Below, piece after piece: positions 1-9,161 of a DNA stretch of 14,233 bases. Position numbers and translations under genes: made by a program. Numbering within the stretch: the stretch's first letter is position 1; every line of letters begins with the position of its first letter. Source of the stretch: Akkermansiaceae bacterium (GTDB lineage Bacteria; Verrucomicrobiota; Verrucomicrobiia; Verrucomicrobiales; Akkermansiaceae); assembly GCA_023300205.1 (NCBI GenBank), contig JALZVD010000322.1:1-14233 (forward strand), in the 5' to 3' direction. The notes under the pieces are model-generated. The model was not told the origin of the DNA and did no database searches. It worked only from the letters and a program-made list of their open reading frames with translations.

Positions 1-1863
1 GTCAAAAGCGTCCCAGCAGTCCTCTCCTCGAACCGCAAACACGGCTTTGAAAACTACGCAGACTTCTACAGCGTCAACAGCGCAGAAGCCACCCAGATTC
101 TGGCCAAGGCAGAAGACATCCTCCGTTACATGGCATACGGACCACTCAGCATCGCCAATCCAGAACAAATCACAGATAACCCTAAAACTTACAAAATAGA
201 AGGCGACATCAGAGGACTCCCCTCAGCCATCGTATACAGCACAAAAACACTCCGCCCACTCACTCCCGTCTACGACCTAATGAAGCAACCGGAGATGACC
301 GACGAGCGAATAACAGCAGCAGTAAACTACCTCTTTGAAGCCCTAACATTCCGCCCCCCAACACCAAAAGAAACCAGCGAATACCTAAAAATCACCAAAG
401 AATCCATCTCCAAATTAGGTCAAGAAAACGGAGCCTTCCTCGGACTATCCGCCATCTTCCTAGATCGAGACGCCCTATTCCGCCCAGAACTAGCAGAAAA
501 TGGCACCCCAGACAAACACGGCCGCATCATGCTCCAAGACTGGGAACTAGGTTTAGCACTAAACCACGCACTACGCTACATCAAGCCAGACCAAAAACTC
601 CGTGACGCCATCACCCAGGGACACATGCAAACTCGCCAAGACGTAGCCCGTGAGCTCACCCGCATGCTAGAAGACGACAGTATCCGTAAGCCACGCATCC
701 TAAAATTCTTCCAAGACTACTTCGACCACGACCTAGCTGGATACATCTGCAAGGACACCAAGGCTCTTGCAGAAACTGGCATCAACAGCAAAGACACCTC
801 CCACTTCCGAGCCATGTTTAACGCCAAGGCCAGTACAGACCGCCTCATCGAACTCATTCTAGCAGAAGATAAAAACGTCCTCAAAGAACTACTCACCACC
901 CAAAAAATAGTCGCAGACAGCGCAGCCAGAACCTATTTCGGCAAACAACTTCCCACAGATGAGATAATCAGCCCAAAAGTAACATCAGAAATAAACGCTA
1001 CCAAGATCAAGGAGCTAGAAGACATGATAGAAATACTAGAAGCTGAATTAAAAACTGATTTCAATAAAAAGAGAGCAACAAAACCCCTAGATCTCAAAAA
1101 GAAAGAACTAACCTCATTAAGAAAGAACTCCAGAAAACAAAGCAAAAAGAAAAATAACACACCCATAGCCATAGCCAATCTAAAAGGCCCAAAACTCTAT
1201 GCCCGTGTCAGCCGCACCTCATTCGGCAAAGGTAGCATGAAACCAGATCGCTTCCTAACAACCGCCCCCGAAGGTCAGCGCCTCGGAATCCTCACCCACC
1301 CCTCCTGGCTAGTATCACACACAGATGCCATGGACAACCACGCCATTCATCGCGGCATCTGGATCCGCGAGCGCCTCCTAGGTGGAGGCATCCCAGACGT
1401 CCCCATCACCGTAGACGCACAACTACCAGACGAACCTAACAACACACTCCGCGAACGCATGCGAGTCACCCGCGAAAAACAATGCTATGTCTGCCACCAT
1501 AAAATGGACCCACTAGGACTCCCATTCGAGATGTATAATCACGCCGGAGTCTTCCGCTCAACTGAGAAAAACAAACCAGTCATCACCACCGGAGAAATCA
1601 TCGAATCAGGAGACCCCACCATAGACGGCCCAGTAACAGACGCACTAGACATGATCAAAAAACTAGCCGCAAGCGAACGCGTAGAACAAGTCTTCGTCCG
1701 CCACGCATTCCGCTTCTGGATGGGCCGCAACGAAACCATCCACGATGGCCCCATCATCCGAGATGCCGCAACAGCCTACCGCAACAGCAACGGCAGCATG
1801 AAAGCCCTCATCACCTCACTCCTAACATCAGACGCCTTCCTCTACCGCAAGAGAACCAAATAA
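1..1863 (+). CDS. DUF1592/DUF1588/DUF1585 domain protein with CxxCH site, 5' end outside window
   Basis: The reading frame is open from base 1 and ends at TAA 1861-1863, so the 621 visible residues are the C-terminal part of a larger protein; the internal ATG at 130 is not the true start. Visible residues from about 60 to 230 fit DUF1592 ([21 protein letters not shown], then a helical stretch). A Lys/Glu-rich, coiled-coil-like stretch follows at about 325-390. DUF1588 is seen in GILTHPSW and in the [12 protein letters not shown] segment, whose C495, C498 and H499 form a cytochrome-c-like CxxCH site. DUF1585 closes the protein with [12 protein letters not shown] and [10 protein letters not shown]. 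Full-length relatives in Planctomycetota and Verrucomicrobiota often carry a cytochrome c-like domain and DUF1587 further upstream. They are predicted exported proteins of unsettled function, sometimes linked to polymer or sulfated-polysaccharide breakdown. The gene converges on the CPBP gene with 12 bp between stops. Confidence 0.88.
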   Translation, partial: VKSVPAVLSSNRKHGFENYADFYSVNSAEATQILAKAEDILRYMAYGPLSIANPEQITDNPKTYKIEGDIRGLPSAIVYSTKTLRPLTPVYDLMKQPEMTDERITAAVNYLFEALTFRPPTPKETSEYLKITKESISKLGQENGAFLGLSAIFLDRDALFRPELAENGTPDKHGRIMLQDWELGLALNHALRYIKPDQKLRDAITQGHMQTRQDVARELTRMLEDDSIRKPRILKFFQDYFDHDLAGYICKDTKALAETGINSKDTSHFRAMFNAKASTDRLIELILAEDKNVLKELLTTQKIVADSAARTYFGKQLPTDEIISPKVTSEINATKIKELEDMIEILEAELKTDFNKKRATKPLDLKKKELTSLRKNSRKQSKKKNNTPIAIANLKGPKLYARVSRTSFGKGSMKPDRFLTTAPEGQRLGILTHPSWLVSHTDAMDNHAIHRGIWIRERLLGGGIPDVPITVDAQLPDEPNNTLRERMRVTREKQCYVCHHKMDPLGLPFEMYNHAGVFRSTEKNKPVITTGEIIESGDPTIDGPVTDALDMIKKLAASERVEQVFVRHAFRFWMGRNETIHDGPIIRDAATAYRNSNGSMKALITSLLTSDAFLYRKRTK

Positions 1864-1875
1864 ACATAGAGCTAA

Positions 1876-2631
1876 CTACCAAAGCCCATACTTCGCATAC
1901 TGCAACGCATAAATCCCCATCAACAAGTTAGAAACCCCGTGCATCACAATACAAGCAGCTAAGCTCTTCGTCCACACCGCCAAGAAATACATCAGTGTCC
2001 CGTAAACTACAGCCCCCGCAAAATCCACAGGCTGGTGAATCAAAACAAATGCAACTGTAGTCACGGCAAAAGTCATCCAATGGAATTTACCAAAAGCCAC
2101 CTTCCAATAATTACCATCCATCTTAAGGATAAAACGCATCAAAAACCCACGCCAGAAAATCTCCTCCACAAAAGCAACCACAACAGCAGCCCTAAGGAAC
2201 CGAAAAATAGTCGTCATCCAAATCGCTGTAGGATTCGTCATATCATTCGTCTCAAACCCCTTCTCACGTGCATCAAAACCCAGATGCTTTAACCAACCTA
2301 CAGTCTCCTCAGTATACCCCATCGTCGTATACAAATGCGTCGGCAAAATCCAGAACCCTATCCCTAAAGCTCCCATTAGCGCACCAATGATAATCCGCCT
2401 ATCCCACTTAATATCATAATGCTTCCAGAAAAATACCAACATCCCACCACAGACAATCGTCTGTAACGGATAGAACCAATGCTCAGTCATTTGCCACCAA
2501 GCCGCATCCGGATGATCCCACTTTAACCCACTCTCATCAATAATAGACAACACCAAATTCAGCACCATAAAGGCAGCAAGTGGCACCACATGGGCATACG
2601 TCTTATCGTTCCTTATCTTAGCTAAATCCAT
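1876..2631 (-). CDS. CPBP-family intramembrane metalloprotease (exosortase-associated CAAX protease-related type)
   Basis: This 251-residue protein is very hydrophobic, with about seven membrane segments. It carries the CPBP (CAAX protease and bacteriocin-processing, Abi) motifs in order: EEIFWR with E156, E157 and R161; FVLIH with H199; and HGVSN with H231 and N235. These are the expected metal-binding and catalytic residues of glutamate-type intramembrane proteases. The stretch around RFLRAAVVV followed by the EExxxR motif, and the ending TKSLAACIVMHGVSNLLMGIY, resemble the CAAX prenyl protease-related group (TIGR03008) found in genomes with exosortase/PEP-CTERM protein sorting; that assignment is from memory of the family. 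The substrate is unknown. The gene lies 15 nt behind the aminotransferase gene and is probably its operon partner. An AGGAA about 9 nt before the ATG is a weak ribosome-binding site. Confidence 0.88.
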   Translation of the reverse strand: MDLAKIRNDKTYAHVVPLAAFMVLNLVLSIIDESGLKWDHPDAAWWQMTEHWFYPLQTIVCGGMLVFFWKHYDIKWDRRIIIGALMGALGIGFWILPTHLYTTMGYTEETVGWLKHLGFDAREKGFETNDMTNPTAIWMTTIFRFLRAAVVVAFVEEIFWRGFLMRFILKMDGNYWKVAFGKFHWMTFAVTTVAFVLIHQPVDFAGAVVYGTLMYFLAVWTKSLAACIVMHGVSNLLMGIYALQYAKYGLW

Positions 2632-2646
2632 ATCAATATATTCCTA

Positions 2647-3822
2647 TTAAAGAGACTTCAAAAATTGCTCCATCCTATCCATCGCCTCCACAATCTGCTC
2701 CATACTCGTAGCATAGCAACACCGCAAAAATCCCTCACCGCTCTCACCAAATGCATCACCCGGAACAGCGGCCACAGAAGTAAATTCCAGTAACTGCATC
2801 GCAAAATCCTTACTACTCAGACCAAACTTACGTATATCTGGAAACACATAAAATGCCCCCCCAGGAAGATGACAATCAATCCCCATCTCATGCAACCTAC
2901 GCACCATATAATCGCGCCTTTGATGATAAGCCCTCTTCATCTCCTCCACCGCCTTAGCTCCATTCTCCAGTGCCTCAACAGCTGCCACCTGACTCGTCAT
3001 TGGCGCACACAGCATAGAATACTGATGGATCTTCATCATCGCATCAATCAACGGAGCCGGAGCACAAGCATACCCCAGACGGAACCCCGTCATTGCAAAC
3101 GCCTTTGAAAATCCATGCAAAAGCACACAACGCTCCTTCATCCCCGGCAGAGAAGCTATACTCGTATGCGGAACATCATCATAAATAAGCTCACTATAAA
3201 TTTCATCCGTAAGCACAATCAAATCATGCTTGATACAAAGCTCTGCTATCTCCTCCAGATCCTTACGCGGAGCAATCGCACCTGTAGGGTTCGTCGGAAA
3301 GTTCAGCATCAACACTCTACTCTTAGGCGTGATCACCTTCGCTAAAGCAGACGCCTTCAGTGAAAATCCATCATCCTTCGTCGTCGCCACCGGCACCGCC
3401 ACACCATGCGCCATCACAATACTAGGACTATAAGAAACATAACAAGGCTCATGATAGATCACCTCATCACCAGGATTAATCAGCGCTCGTAACGCCAGAT
3501 CAATAGCCTCACTCACCCCCACAGTAACAATTACCTCATCACCAGCAGCATAATTCACATGGAAAAAATCCTCCACATACTCAGCAATAAGCCTACGCAG
3601 CTTCACCAAACCCAAATTAGAAGTATAGCTCGTCTGTCCCTTCTCTAAAGAATAAATAGCAGCCTCGCGGATATGCCATGGAGTCGCAAAGTCAGGCTCA
3701 CCCACTCCCAGAGAAATCACATCGTCCCTCCCCTGCACCAGCTCAAAGAAATCACGAATTCCAGACCTAGGAACCGCTCCCACCTGCGTGGATATTTTTT
3801 TACTATAGTCCATTGAATGCAT
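2647..3822 (-). CDS. PLP-dependent class I/II aminotransferase
   Basis: A fold-type I aminotransferase of about 391 residues, the usual length, acting in the cytoplasm by exchanging amino groups between amino acids and 2-oxo acids. Seen in order: SLGVGEPDFATP near the N-terminus (substrate contact), TSYTSNLG, the NFPTNPTG loop (around 174-182) with the conserved Asn, DEIYSELIY (around 206-214) with Asp and Tyr for the cofactor, and GFSKAFAMTGFRLGY with Lys about 240 as the Schiff-base lysine and a downstream Arg for phosphate. It resembles the aspartate/alanine/aromatic aminotransferase subgroup; substrate preference cannot be read off. Three nested starts exist: TTG 3825, ATG 3822 and ATG 3813. 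None has a Shine-Dalgarno sequence. I choose 3822, but 3813 (MDYSKK) is equally possible. It follows the Lrp-type gene by 3 nt and is probably co-transcribed with it. Confidence 0.92.
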   Translation of the reverse strand: MHSMDYSKKISTQVGAVPRSGIRDFFELVQGRDDVISLGVGEPDFATPWHIREAAIYSLEKGQTSYTSNLGLVKLRRLIAEYVEDFFHVNYAAGDEVIVTVGVSEAIDLALRALINPGDEVIYHEPCYVSYSPSIVMAHGVAVPVATTKDDGFSLKASALAKVITPKSRVLMLNFPTNPTGAIAPRKDLEEIAELCIKHDLIVLTDEIYSELIYDDVPHTSIASLPGMKERCVLLHGFSKAFAMTGFRLGYACAPAPLIDAMMKIHQYSMLCAPMTSQVAAVEALENGAKAVEEMKRAYHQRRDYMVRRLHEMGIDCHLPGGAFYVFPDIRKFGLSSKDFAMQLLEFTSVAAVPGDAFGESGEGFLRCCYATSMEQIVEAMDRMEQFLKSL

Positions 3823-3825
3823 CAA

Positions 3826-4311
3826 TTAAGGAGCAACAGAAAGTCTGCCCTCAGGTTCCTCTACCTCATAAACAAAACCATTCTGCTTATAAGTCTTCAG
3901 CTTAAAATGAGTCGCAGTAGAGATCACCCCCTCAAGCGTGCTCAACTTCTGAGATACAAACTTAGCCACCTCTCGCAGATCCGCTCCCACCACCACAACA
4001 TGTAAATCATAACCACCACTAATCAGATAGCATGACTCCACCTGGTCAAATTTCGCAATCCGCATCGCCAACCTGTCAAACCCTCCATCACGCTCAGGAG
4101 TCAACCTCACCTCAATAAATGCCGCCACACCAGTATTACCAGATAGATCAGGATCAATCACCGTCTGGTATCCTAAAATAGTCCCATTCGCCTCAAAGCC
4201 AGCAATCTTCGCTGCCACCTCCGCCTCGCTAAGAGACAACAGATCCGCAAGTTCCTGATGAGTATACCTCGCCTTCTGAGCGAGCAATGTAAGTAGTGGG
4301 TCAATAGCCAT
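3826..4311 (-). CDS. Lrp/AsnC-family transcriptional regulator
   Basis: This 161-residue protein has the two-part Lrp/AsnC layout. Residues 1-45 form a winged helix-turn-helix (HQELADLLSLSEAEVAAKI). Residues about 60-145 form the ligand-binding RAM domain (AAFIEVRL, VESCYLISGGYDLHVVVV, and a final beta-strand region ending in KTYKQNG). The linker ILGYQTVIDPDL is typical of the family. Such proteins assemble as dimers or octamers and change DNA binding when they bind an amino acid. The gene sits directly before the aminotransferase gene, with stop and next ATG 3 nt apart, so it probably controls amino-acid metabolism including its own operon. The ATG at 4311-4309 has no clear ribosome-binding site. 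The 106 nt separating it from leuB presumably hold its promoter, but I could not pick convincing -35/-10 boxes. Confidence 0.9.
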   Translation of the reverse strand: MAIDPLLTLLAQKARYTHQELADLLSLSEAEVAAKIAGFEANGTILGYQTVIDPDLSGNTGVAAFIEVRLTPERDGGFDRLAMRIAKFDQVESCYLISGGYDLHVVVVGADLREVAKFVSQKLSTLEGVISTATHFKLKTYKQNGFVYEVEEPEGRLSVAP

Positions 4312-4417
4312 GGGAGTGACTTATAGTAAAATGTTTCAACTGTTAAGTTCTAAGTTTAAAGATTAACCACCCTTCATCGAACTTGGCTCAATAATAAGTA
4401 ACAAATCTTATCACTCT

Positions 4418-5587
<1,170 letters not shown>

Positions 5588-5596
5588 TCACGCCAT

Positions 5597-5628
5597 AAAA
5601 AAAGAGCACCCTTTAAAAGGATACTCTC
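5597..5628 (-). terminator. Rho-independent terminator of rpsU
   Basis: On the minus strand, GAGAGTATCCTTT (5628-5616) can pair with AAAGGGTGCTCTT (5614-5602), using three G-U pairs; the innermost pairs must open to give a real loop. It runs straight into seven Ts (5603-5597). It lies about 40 nt past the rpsU stop and before leuB, so it should isolate rpsU transcription from leuB. Confidence 0.85.
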
Positions 5629-5667
5629 ATTTTATAAAATATTGACCTGAGATCTACGGAATAGAAC

Positions 5668-5952
5668 TTATGCGCCAGTGGGTCTTGTAGACTTAGCTGC
5701 TTTTTCAGCCGCTCTCTCAGCTGCCTTAGCTGCTGCTGTTGCGTCCTGTGTAGGACTCGTATATTTAAAGCGCTGCTTTTTGCGCTTAGATGCAGAACGG
5801 AGCTTACGCTTCGCACGCTCTACAGGTGTCTCGAATGCACGACGACGACGCATTTCCTCAAGAATACCTTCGTTGTCTAATAAAGTCTTCATGCGCTTAA
5901 GTGCGCGGTCTACTGTCTCTCCTTTGTTTACTGATACTCCTCTTAATGACAT
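5668..5952 (-). CDS. rpsU: 30S ribosomal protein bS21
   Basis: bS21 is a small basic protein of the 30S platform, close to the 3' end of 16S rRNA, where it influences initiation. Residues 1-60 carry the family core: VSVNKGETVDRALKRMK, GILEEMRRRRAFE and KPSVKRKRK-like basic residues, here ERAKRKLRSASKRKKQR. The protein is 94 residues against about 70 in E. coli. The extra 25-30 residues form an Ala/Lys/Glu-rich tail (DATAAAKAAERAAEKAAK), which is probably helical or disordered. The ATG at 5952-5950 has no Shine-Dalgarno sequence in the 20 nt before it. The gene is single, followed by a strong terminator, and faces away from the kinase gene across 210 nt. Confidence 0.95.
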   Translation of the reverse strand: MSLRGVSVNKGETVDRALKRMKTLLDNEGILEEMRRRRAFETPVERAKRKLRSASKRKKQRFKYTSPTQDATAAAKAAERAAEKAAKSTRPTGA

Positions 5953-6162
5953 AGTCTATAAATGTGGTTGTTATTTAGTCCGATTGATTTCAGGTCGGGC
6001 GCGGAAGCTACGCATTTTTACATATGAAGTCAAGCACCAGAAATGAGAAAATGTACTTTTCTTAACCACCTAACCTACCTCACAAAAATACAACAAATTT
6101 CACACATTTCTACATTGCAAGAAAAGAAGAAATGAGCAGAATGACCACACTAAATCATTATT
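5953..6162. other. Divergent intergenic region between rpsU and the kinase gene
   Basis: These 210 bases must hold the promoters for rpsU (leftward) and the kinase gene (rightward). The half next to rpsU contains a GC-richer patch (about 5994-6015), while the half next to the kinase is A-rich with few Gs. I find no gene, tRNA or strong hairpin here. Only a weak candidate promoter for rpsU is visible, and none that I trust for the kinase. Confidence 0.6.
6005..6033 (-). promoter_or_regulatory. Candidate sigma70 promoter for rpsU
   Basis: On the minus strand TTGACT (6033-6028) is followed after 17 nt by TAGCTT (6010-6005). The -35 box is good, but the -10 box matches TATAAT at only three of six positions. 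It would leave a leader of about 45 nt before the rpsU ATG at 5952. The call rests on spacing and one good box only. Confidence 0.35.
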
Positions 6163-8439
6163 ATGGTAGAAGAACGCTACGAGATACGAGGAAAAATAGG
6201 ACAAGGTGGAGTGGGCGCAGTATATAAAGCATATGACACTCAGCTCCGTCGTGAAGTAGCCATTAAGCGAGTCTTAGCGGATGAATTAGATGAAAATAAC
6301 GAAAATGCTACCAACAATCTCCTCCAAGAAGCAACAGCACTCTCATCCGTCCAGCACCCTCATATCTGCACCGTTTATGATGCAGGAGTTGATGATGACG
6401 GCCCATTCGTAGTAATGGAACTCATCAACGGTAAAACTCTAGATGAAATGGTCGAGCGCGGCACCCTCACCTATGAAGACTTCCGTGAAGTCGCCATTCA
6501 GTCTCAAGAAGCCATGATCGCAGCGCAAGAGCTCAACCTCGTGCACCGTGACCTCAAGCCCAGTAACGTAATGGTTAGCTGGTTACCTTCTGGTAGATTC
6601 CAGATCAAACTCGTTGACTTCGGTCTCGCTAAATTTTCCTCCAAACCATCACTCCAGACCATCGACCACGGAGACTCAGTATTTGGATCCATCTTCTTTA
6701 TGGCTCCAGAGCAGTTTGAGCGCACCGCTCTCGATCAGCGCACAGACATGTACTCCCTAGGATCCATGTTCTATTATTCACTCACTGGTAAATACCCCTT
6801 TGATGGAGACACCGCTCCCCAAGTAATGGCTAGCCATCTACAAAATACCGTCATACCACTGCAGCAAGTCCGTCCGGACCTCCCTATCTGGCTCAGCGAA
6901 TGGGTCATGTGGCATATCCAGAAAGACATGGATCAACGTCCTCCTTCAGCCAAAACAGCTCTCGAGAAATTCCTAGCAGATGAAATACTAGCCTCTCAAG
7001 GCGGCATGGGACAGACCCAGCAAATGATCACCCCCACCGTCCCTCTTCTAAGAAAAAACACCACCGGAGTAGTCGCTACTCAACCAGCAGGAAACATCAC
7101 CAGCCCTATCAACCCCCTAGCCACATCTGCCGCATTATCTAACACACCTGTTGGCACAAGCACAGCTCCACAGCCCATCCTCTCGCCTAATGGCATACCA
7201 AGCACCTCCACAGCTCCTGTCGCCATTAAGCCAGCTGGAGCACTAAGACCAGCTCCAGTAACTTCAGCCACTACTTCCCAAGCAGCTCCAGCAGACGCGC
7301 CACCAACAGACCCACCCTTCTCATACTCACCCCCTAAGAAGCAAAATAAAACGATGATCATCGTCATCGCTTCTATGCTCATTGTTGCCATCGCCATAAT
7401 GAGCATCCTACTCTTAAGCGCAAACAAGGAAAATGAACATCAAGAAACCTATTCAAGACTCATCAAAAACGTTGAAGCCAAATTCCACGCAGATGAGCCC
7501 CTACCTGTCACCAAGGATGAACTAGACAACATTCTCACCTCCATGACCATGCCTTCCATCAAGGACAAAACAGGTGGTTATTACGCCCTAACTATCGCTG
7601 AATCAAAAAATGGAAACTTCTCCCCAACCCTAGAAACAGCCAAGTTCATCAACGTTTCAGGAAAAAATCTGCAAGATGAATCAATCCGCCAGCTCTTGCG
7701 CGGCATTGCTCGTAATCCTAACCACGATCCAGAAGCACATAAAGTCATCCTAAAATACGCACTCAAACACCCTAATAAACAACACTCCGCTGATGCCATT
7801 CTCAAAATGAAAGATCTAGCCGATGACAGCTATCTAGATGACCTCCTTGCCATTTACGACAAGACGGATCAGATTGCCACCAGAACCAGCTGCGCCCAAA
7901 CAATAGCTGAAATCATCAAACGCTCTAAAACCAAAAGCAGCATCTCAGCCAACATCATTGACAGATACAATAACGCTTCAGATGGAGACCAGAAACTAGC
8001 CTACCTAAGGCTCCTCGGAACCACGGGCTCTGAAGAAGCGGAAGACATCCTCTACCAAGCTCTTCAAGGAGATGACCTTAAATTAAAAATATCCGCATCG
8101 AAAGGACTTTCTACCAGCCCCAACCTCAAGCCTTTCGAAGCCATGCTTGCCGTCTACGCCAACGAAAAAACTGAATCCAGTAACCGAAAGTTCCGCGACA
8201 ATATTATCACACTCCTAGAATCAAACTCAAAGGCTCCTGATGACAAGAAAATCGAAATGTGGACCAAATTCATCGAACAATCTCCTACGGTGAAAAGTCA
8301 GCAAAAAGTCATTGGCAGAGTCACAGGAGAAAAATCACCCTGGGCAACCAAACTCCTCAAGAAGATTTTTGCAGATCCTAAATACAGTAGCCAGATCAAG
8401 GAACACATTAAGAAAAGACTCGAAGAGTGGTCCAAGTAG
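6163..8439 (+). CDS. Transmembrane Ser/Thr protein kinase (PknB/Hanks type) with helical-repeat-like C-terminal half
   Basis: The first ~275 of 758 residues are a complete Hanks-type kinase that phosphorylates Ser/Thr on proteins. All key elements are present: Gly loop GQGGVGAVY (13-21), VAIK with Lys35, helix-C Glu56, VHRDLKPSN with catalytic Asp130 and Asn135, DFG (152-154), APE (181-183) and the later Asp195 in TDMYSLG, so it should be active. A Pro/Ala/Thr/Ser-rich linker follows (about 282-395), then one membrane helix (about 398-419, TMIIVIASMLIVAIAIM). The last ~335 residues would be outside the cytoplasm. They are predicted helical; segments such as SEEAEDILYQALQGDDLKLK look HEAT-like, suggesting a sensor or protein-binding module. 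No PASTA repeat is seen. The ATG at 6163 has no Shine-Dalgarno sequence. The signal and targets are unknown; the neighbours give no direct clue. Confidence 0.93.
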   Translation: MVEERYEIRGKIGQGGVGAVYKAYDTQLRREVAIKRVLADELDENNENATNNLLQEATALSSVQHPHICTVYDAGVDDDGPFVVMELINGKTLDEMVERGTLTYEDFREVAIQSQEAMIAAQELNLVHRDLKPSNVMVSWLPSGRFQIKLVDFGLAKFSSKPSLQTIDHGDSVFGSIFFMAPEQFERTALDQRTDMYSLGSMFYYSLTGKYPFDGDTAPQVMASHLQNTVIPLQQVRPDLPIWLSEWVMWHIQKDMDQRPPSAKTALEKFLADEILASQGGMGQTQQMITPTVPLLRKNTTGVVATQPAGNITSPINPLATSAALSNTPVGTSTAPQPILSPNGIPSTSTAPVAIKPAGALRPAPVTSATTSQAAPADAPPTDPPFSYSPPKKQNKTMIIVIASMLIVAIAIMSILLLSANKENEHQETYSRLIKNVEAKFHADEPLPVTKDELDNILTSMTMPSIKDKTGGYYALTIAESKNGNFSPTLETAKFINVSGKNLQDESIRQLLRGIARNPNHDPEAHKVILKYALKHPNKQHSADAILKMKDLADDSYLDDLLAIYDKTDQIATRTSCAQTIAEIIKRSKTKSSISANIIDRYNNASDGDQKLAYLRLLGTTGSEEAEDILYQALQGDDLKLKISASKGLSTSPNLKPFEAMLAVYANEKTESSNRKFRDNIITLLESNSKAPDDKKIEMWTKFIEQSPTVKSQQKVIGRVTGEKSPWATKLLKKIFADPKYSSQIKEHIKKRLEEWSK

Positions 8440-8492
8440 AAGGCCAAAATCCAACTTAATTACCAAATAATTTACAAATCAGCACTTTACCA

Positions 8493-8520
8493 TTGTCAAC
8501 CCTACCCTAAATAGTACAAA
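8493..8520 (+). promoter_or_regulatory. Candidate promoter for the TIGR04073-like gene
   Basis: TTGTCA (8493-8498) matches TTGACA at five of six positions. After 16 nt comes TACAAA (8515-8520), four of six to TATAAT. The ATG at 8532 is only 11 nt further on, so the transcript would have almost no leader. The modest -10 box keeps this tentative. Confidence 0.35.
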
Positions 8521-8531
8521 TTACATTAGAT

Positions 8532-8960
8532 ATGAAGAAAATCCTAATCACCGCTATCGCACTTCTCACCACATTGACATGCTCAATGGCAGACATCCAG
8601 GCTCCTCCTGGATCAACCTACACATCCACACGTAAACTCGGAAGAGCTATTAGTAACATCCTTTATGGCGTTACTGAAATCCCCGAGCAAATCGTTCGTA
8701 AGAACAAGCAATACGGAAGTAAAGCTGGTTGGACATACGGAGCTGTTGACGGCACACGTAGAGCATTTAGCCGCATCGGTTATGGTTTCTATGAGCTATT
8801 CACATTCCGTTGCCCTACATACCACGGCACGTTCAAGCCACCTTATGAAAAATGTGGTACTGACGCAAACATCCACATGAATGTCCACGACGGTTTGTCT
8901 GAATTCCCACCACAACTTGGTGCTGAAAGTTACTACCACTCCAGATCTCAGCAATACTAA
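8532..8960 (+). CDS. Small secreted protein, exosortase system-associated (TIGR04073-like)
   Basis: A 142-residue protein with a classic Sec signal peptide (MKKILITAIALLTTLTCSMA, cleavage likely after Ala20). The mature part begins with a KLGRAISNILYGVTEIPEQI stretch, followed by a Gly/Tyr-rich segment (GWTYGAVDGTRRAFSRIGYG) and YELFTFRCP. This pattern matches my recollection of the exosortase system-associated family TIGR04073, short proteins found in genomes with PEP-CTERM sorting; their function is unknown. Two Cys in the mature part (in FRCPTY and YEKCGT) could form a disulfide. The last 35 residues are polar and rich in His, Ser and Tyr. The gene starts 92 nt after the kinase stop and is followed by its own terminator, so it is likely a separate or last cistron. 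There is no Shine-Dalgarno sequence before the ATG. Confidence 0.8.
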   Translation: MKKILITAIALLTTLTCSMADIQAPPGSTYTSTRKLGRAISNILYGVTEIPEQIVRKNKQYGSKAGWTYGAVDGTRRAFSRIGYGFYELFTFRCPTYHGTFKPPYEKCGTDANIHMNVHDGLSEFPPQLGAESYYHSRSQQY

Positions 8961-8995
8961 GTCTCTCGGTAGCACATAATTCATACAATTTATTT

Positions 8996-9028
8996 AAGCA
9001 CTCTTGCGAAAGCAGAGTGTTTTTTTTA
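8996..9028 (+). terminator. Rho-independent terminator after the TIGR04073-like gene
   Basis: CACTC (8999-9003) pairs with GAGTG (9015-9019) and TGC (9005-9007) with GCA (9012-9014). One T is bulged, and a GAAA tetraloop (9008-9011) closes the hairpin. A run of eight Ts follows (9020-9027). It lies about 35 nt past the stop and separates this gene from the ABC importer. Confidence 0.9.
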
Positions 9029-9075
9029 TGCCTCCCCATCCATCTAACACCACCATAATACCCCAAATCCCAATT

Positions 9076-9099
9076 ACTAGACTAGACATTCTAGAGAAT
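9076..9099. promoter_or_regulatory. Overlapping short palindromes upstream of the ABC importer
   Basis: ACTAG is repeated in tandem (9076-9085). CTAGA-CAT-TCTAG (9082-9094) and ATTCT-AG-AGAAT (9088-9099) are overlapping inverted repeats about 65 nt before the importer's first ATG. Clustered dyads in such a place can be an operator, but short AT-rich palindromes also arise by chance. No regulator is encoded next to the importer. Confidence 0.25.
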
Positions 9100-9161
9100 T
9101 AATACACATTCTATTTCGTCAACGCCGTGCTTAATACGGCCTATAACCACAACAAATAAAA

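Noticed and set aside
130..132. ATG as start of the DUF1588-type gene
   Set aside because: The frame is open back to base 1 with protein-like sequence, and family members begin much further upstream.
5678..6046. 122-codon plus-strand frame opposite rpsU
   Set aside because: It is antisense to a clearly recognisable bS21 gene and is Ala/Leu-rich only because the rpsU tail codons read that way in reverse.
7080..7427. 115-codon minus-strand frame opposite the kinase linker and membrane segment
   Set aside because: It is a mirror of the Pro/Ala/Thr-rich linker codons, with no supporting start site or motif.
9028..9102. 24-codon frame after the terminator
   Set aside because: It starts within the terminator T-run, has no family-like or membrane features and overlaps the dyad cluster, so chance is the better explanation.
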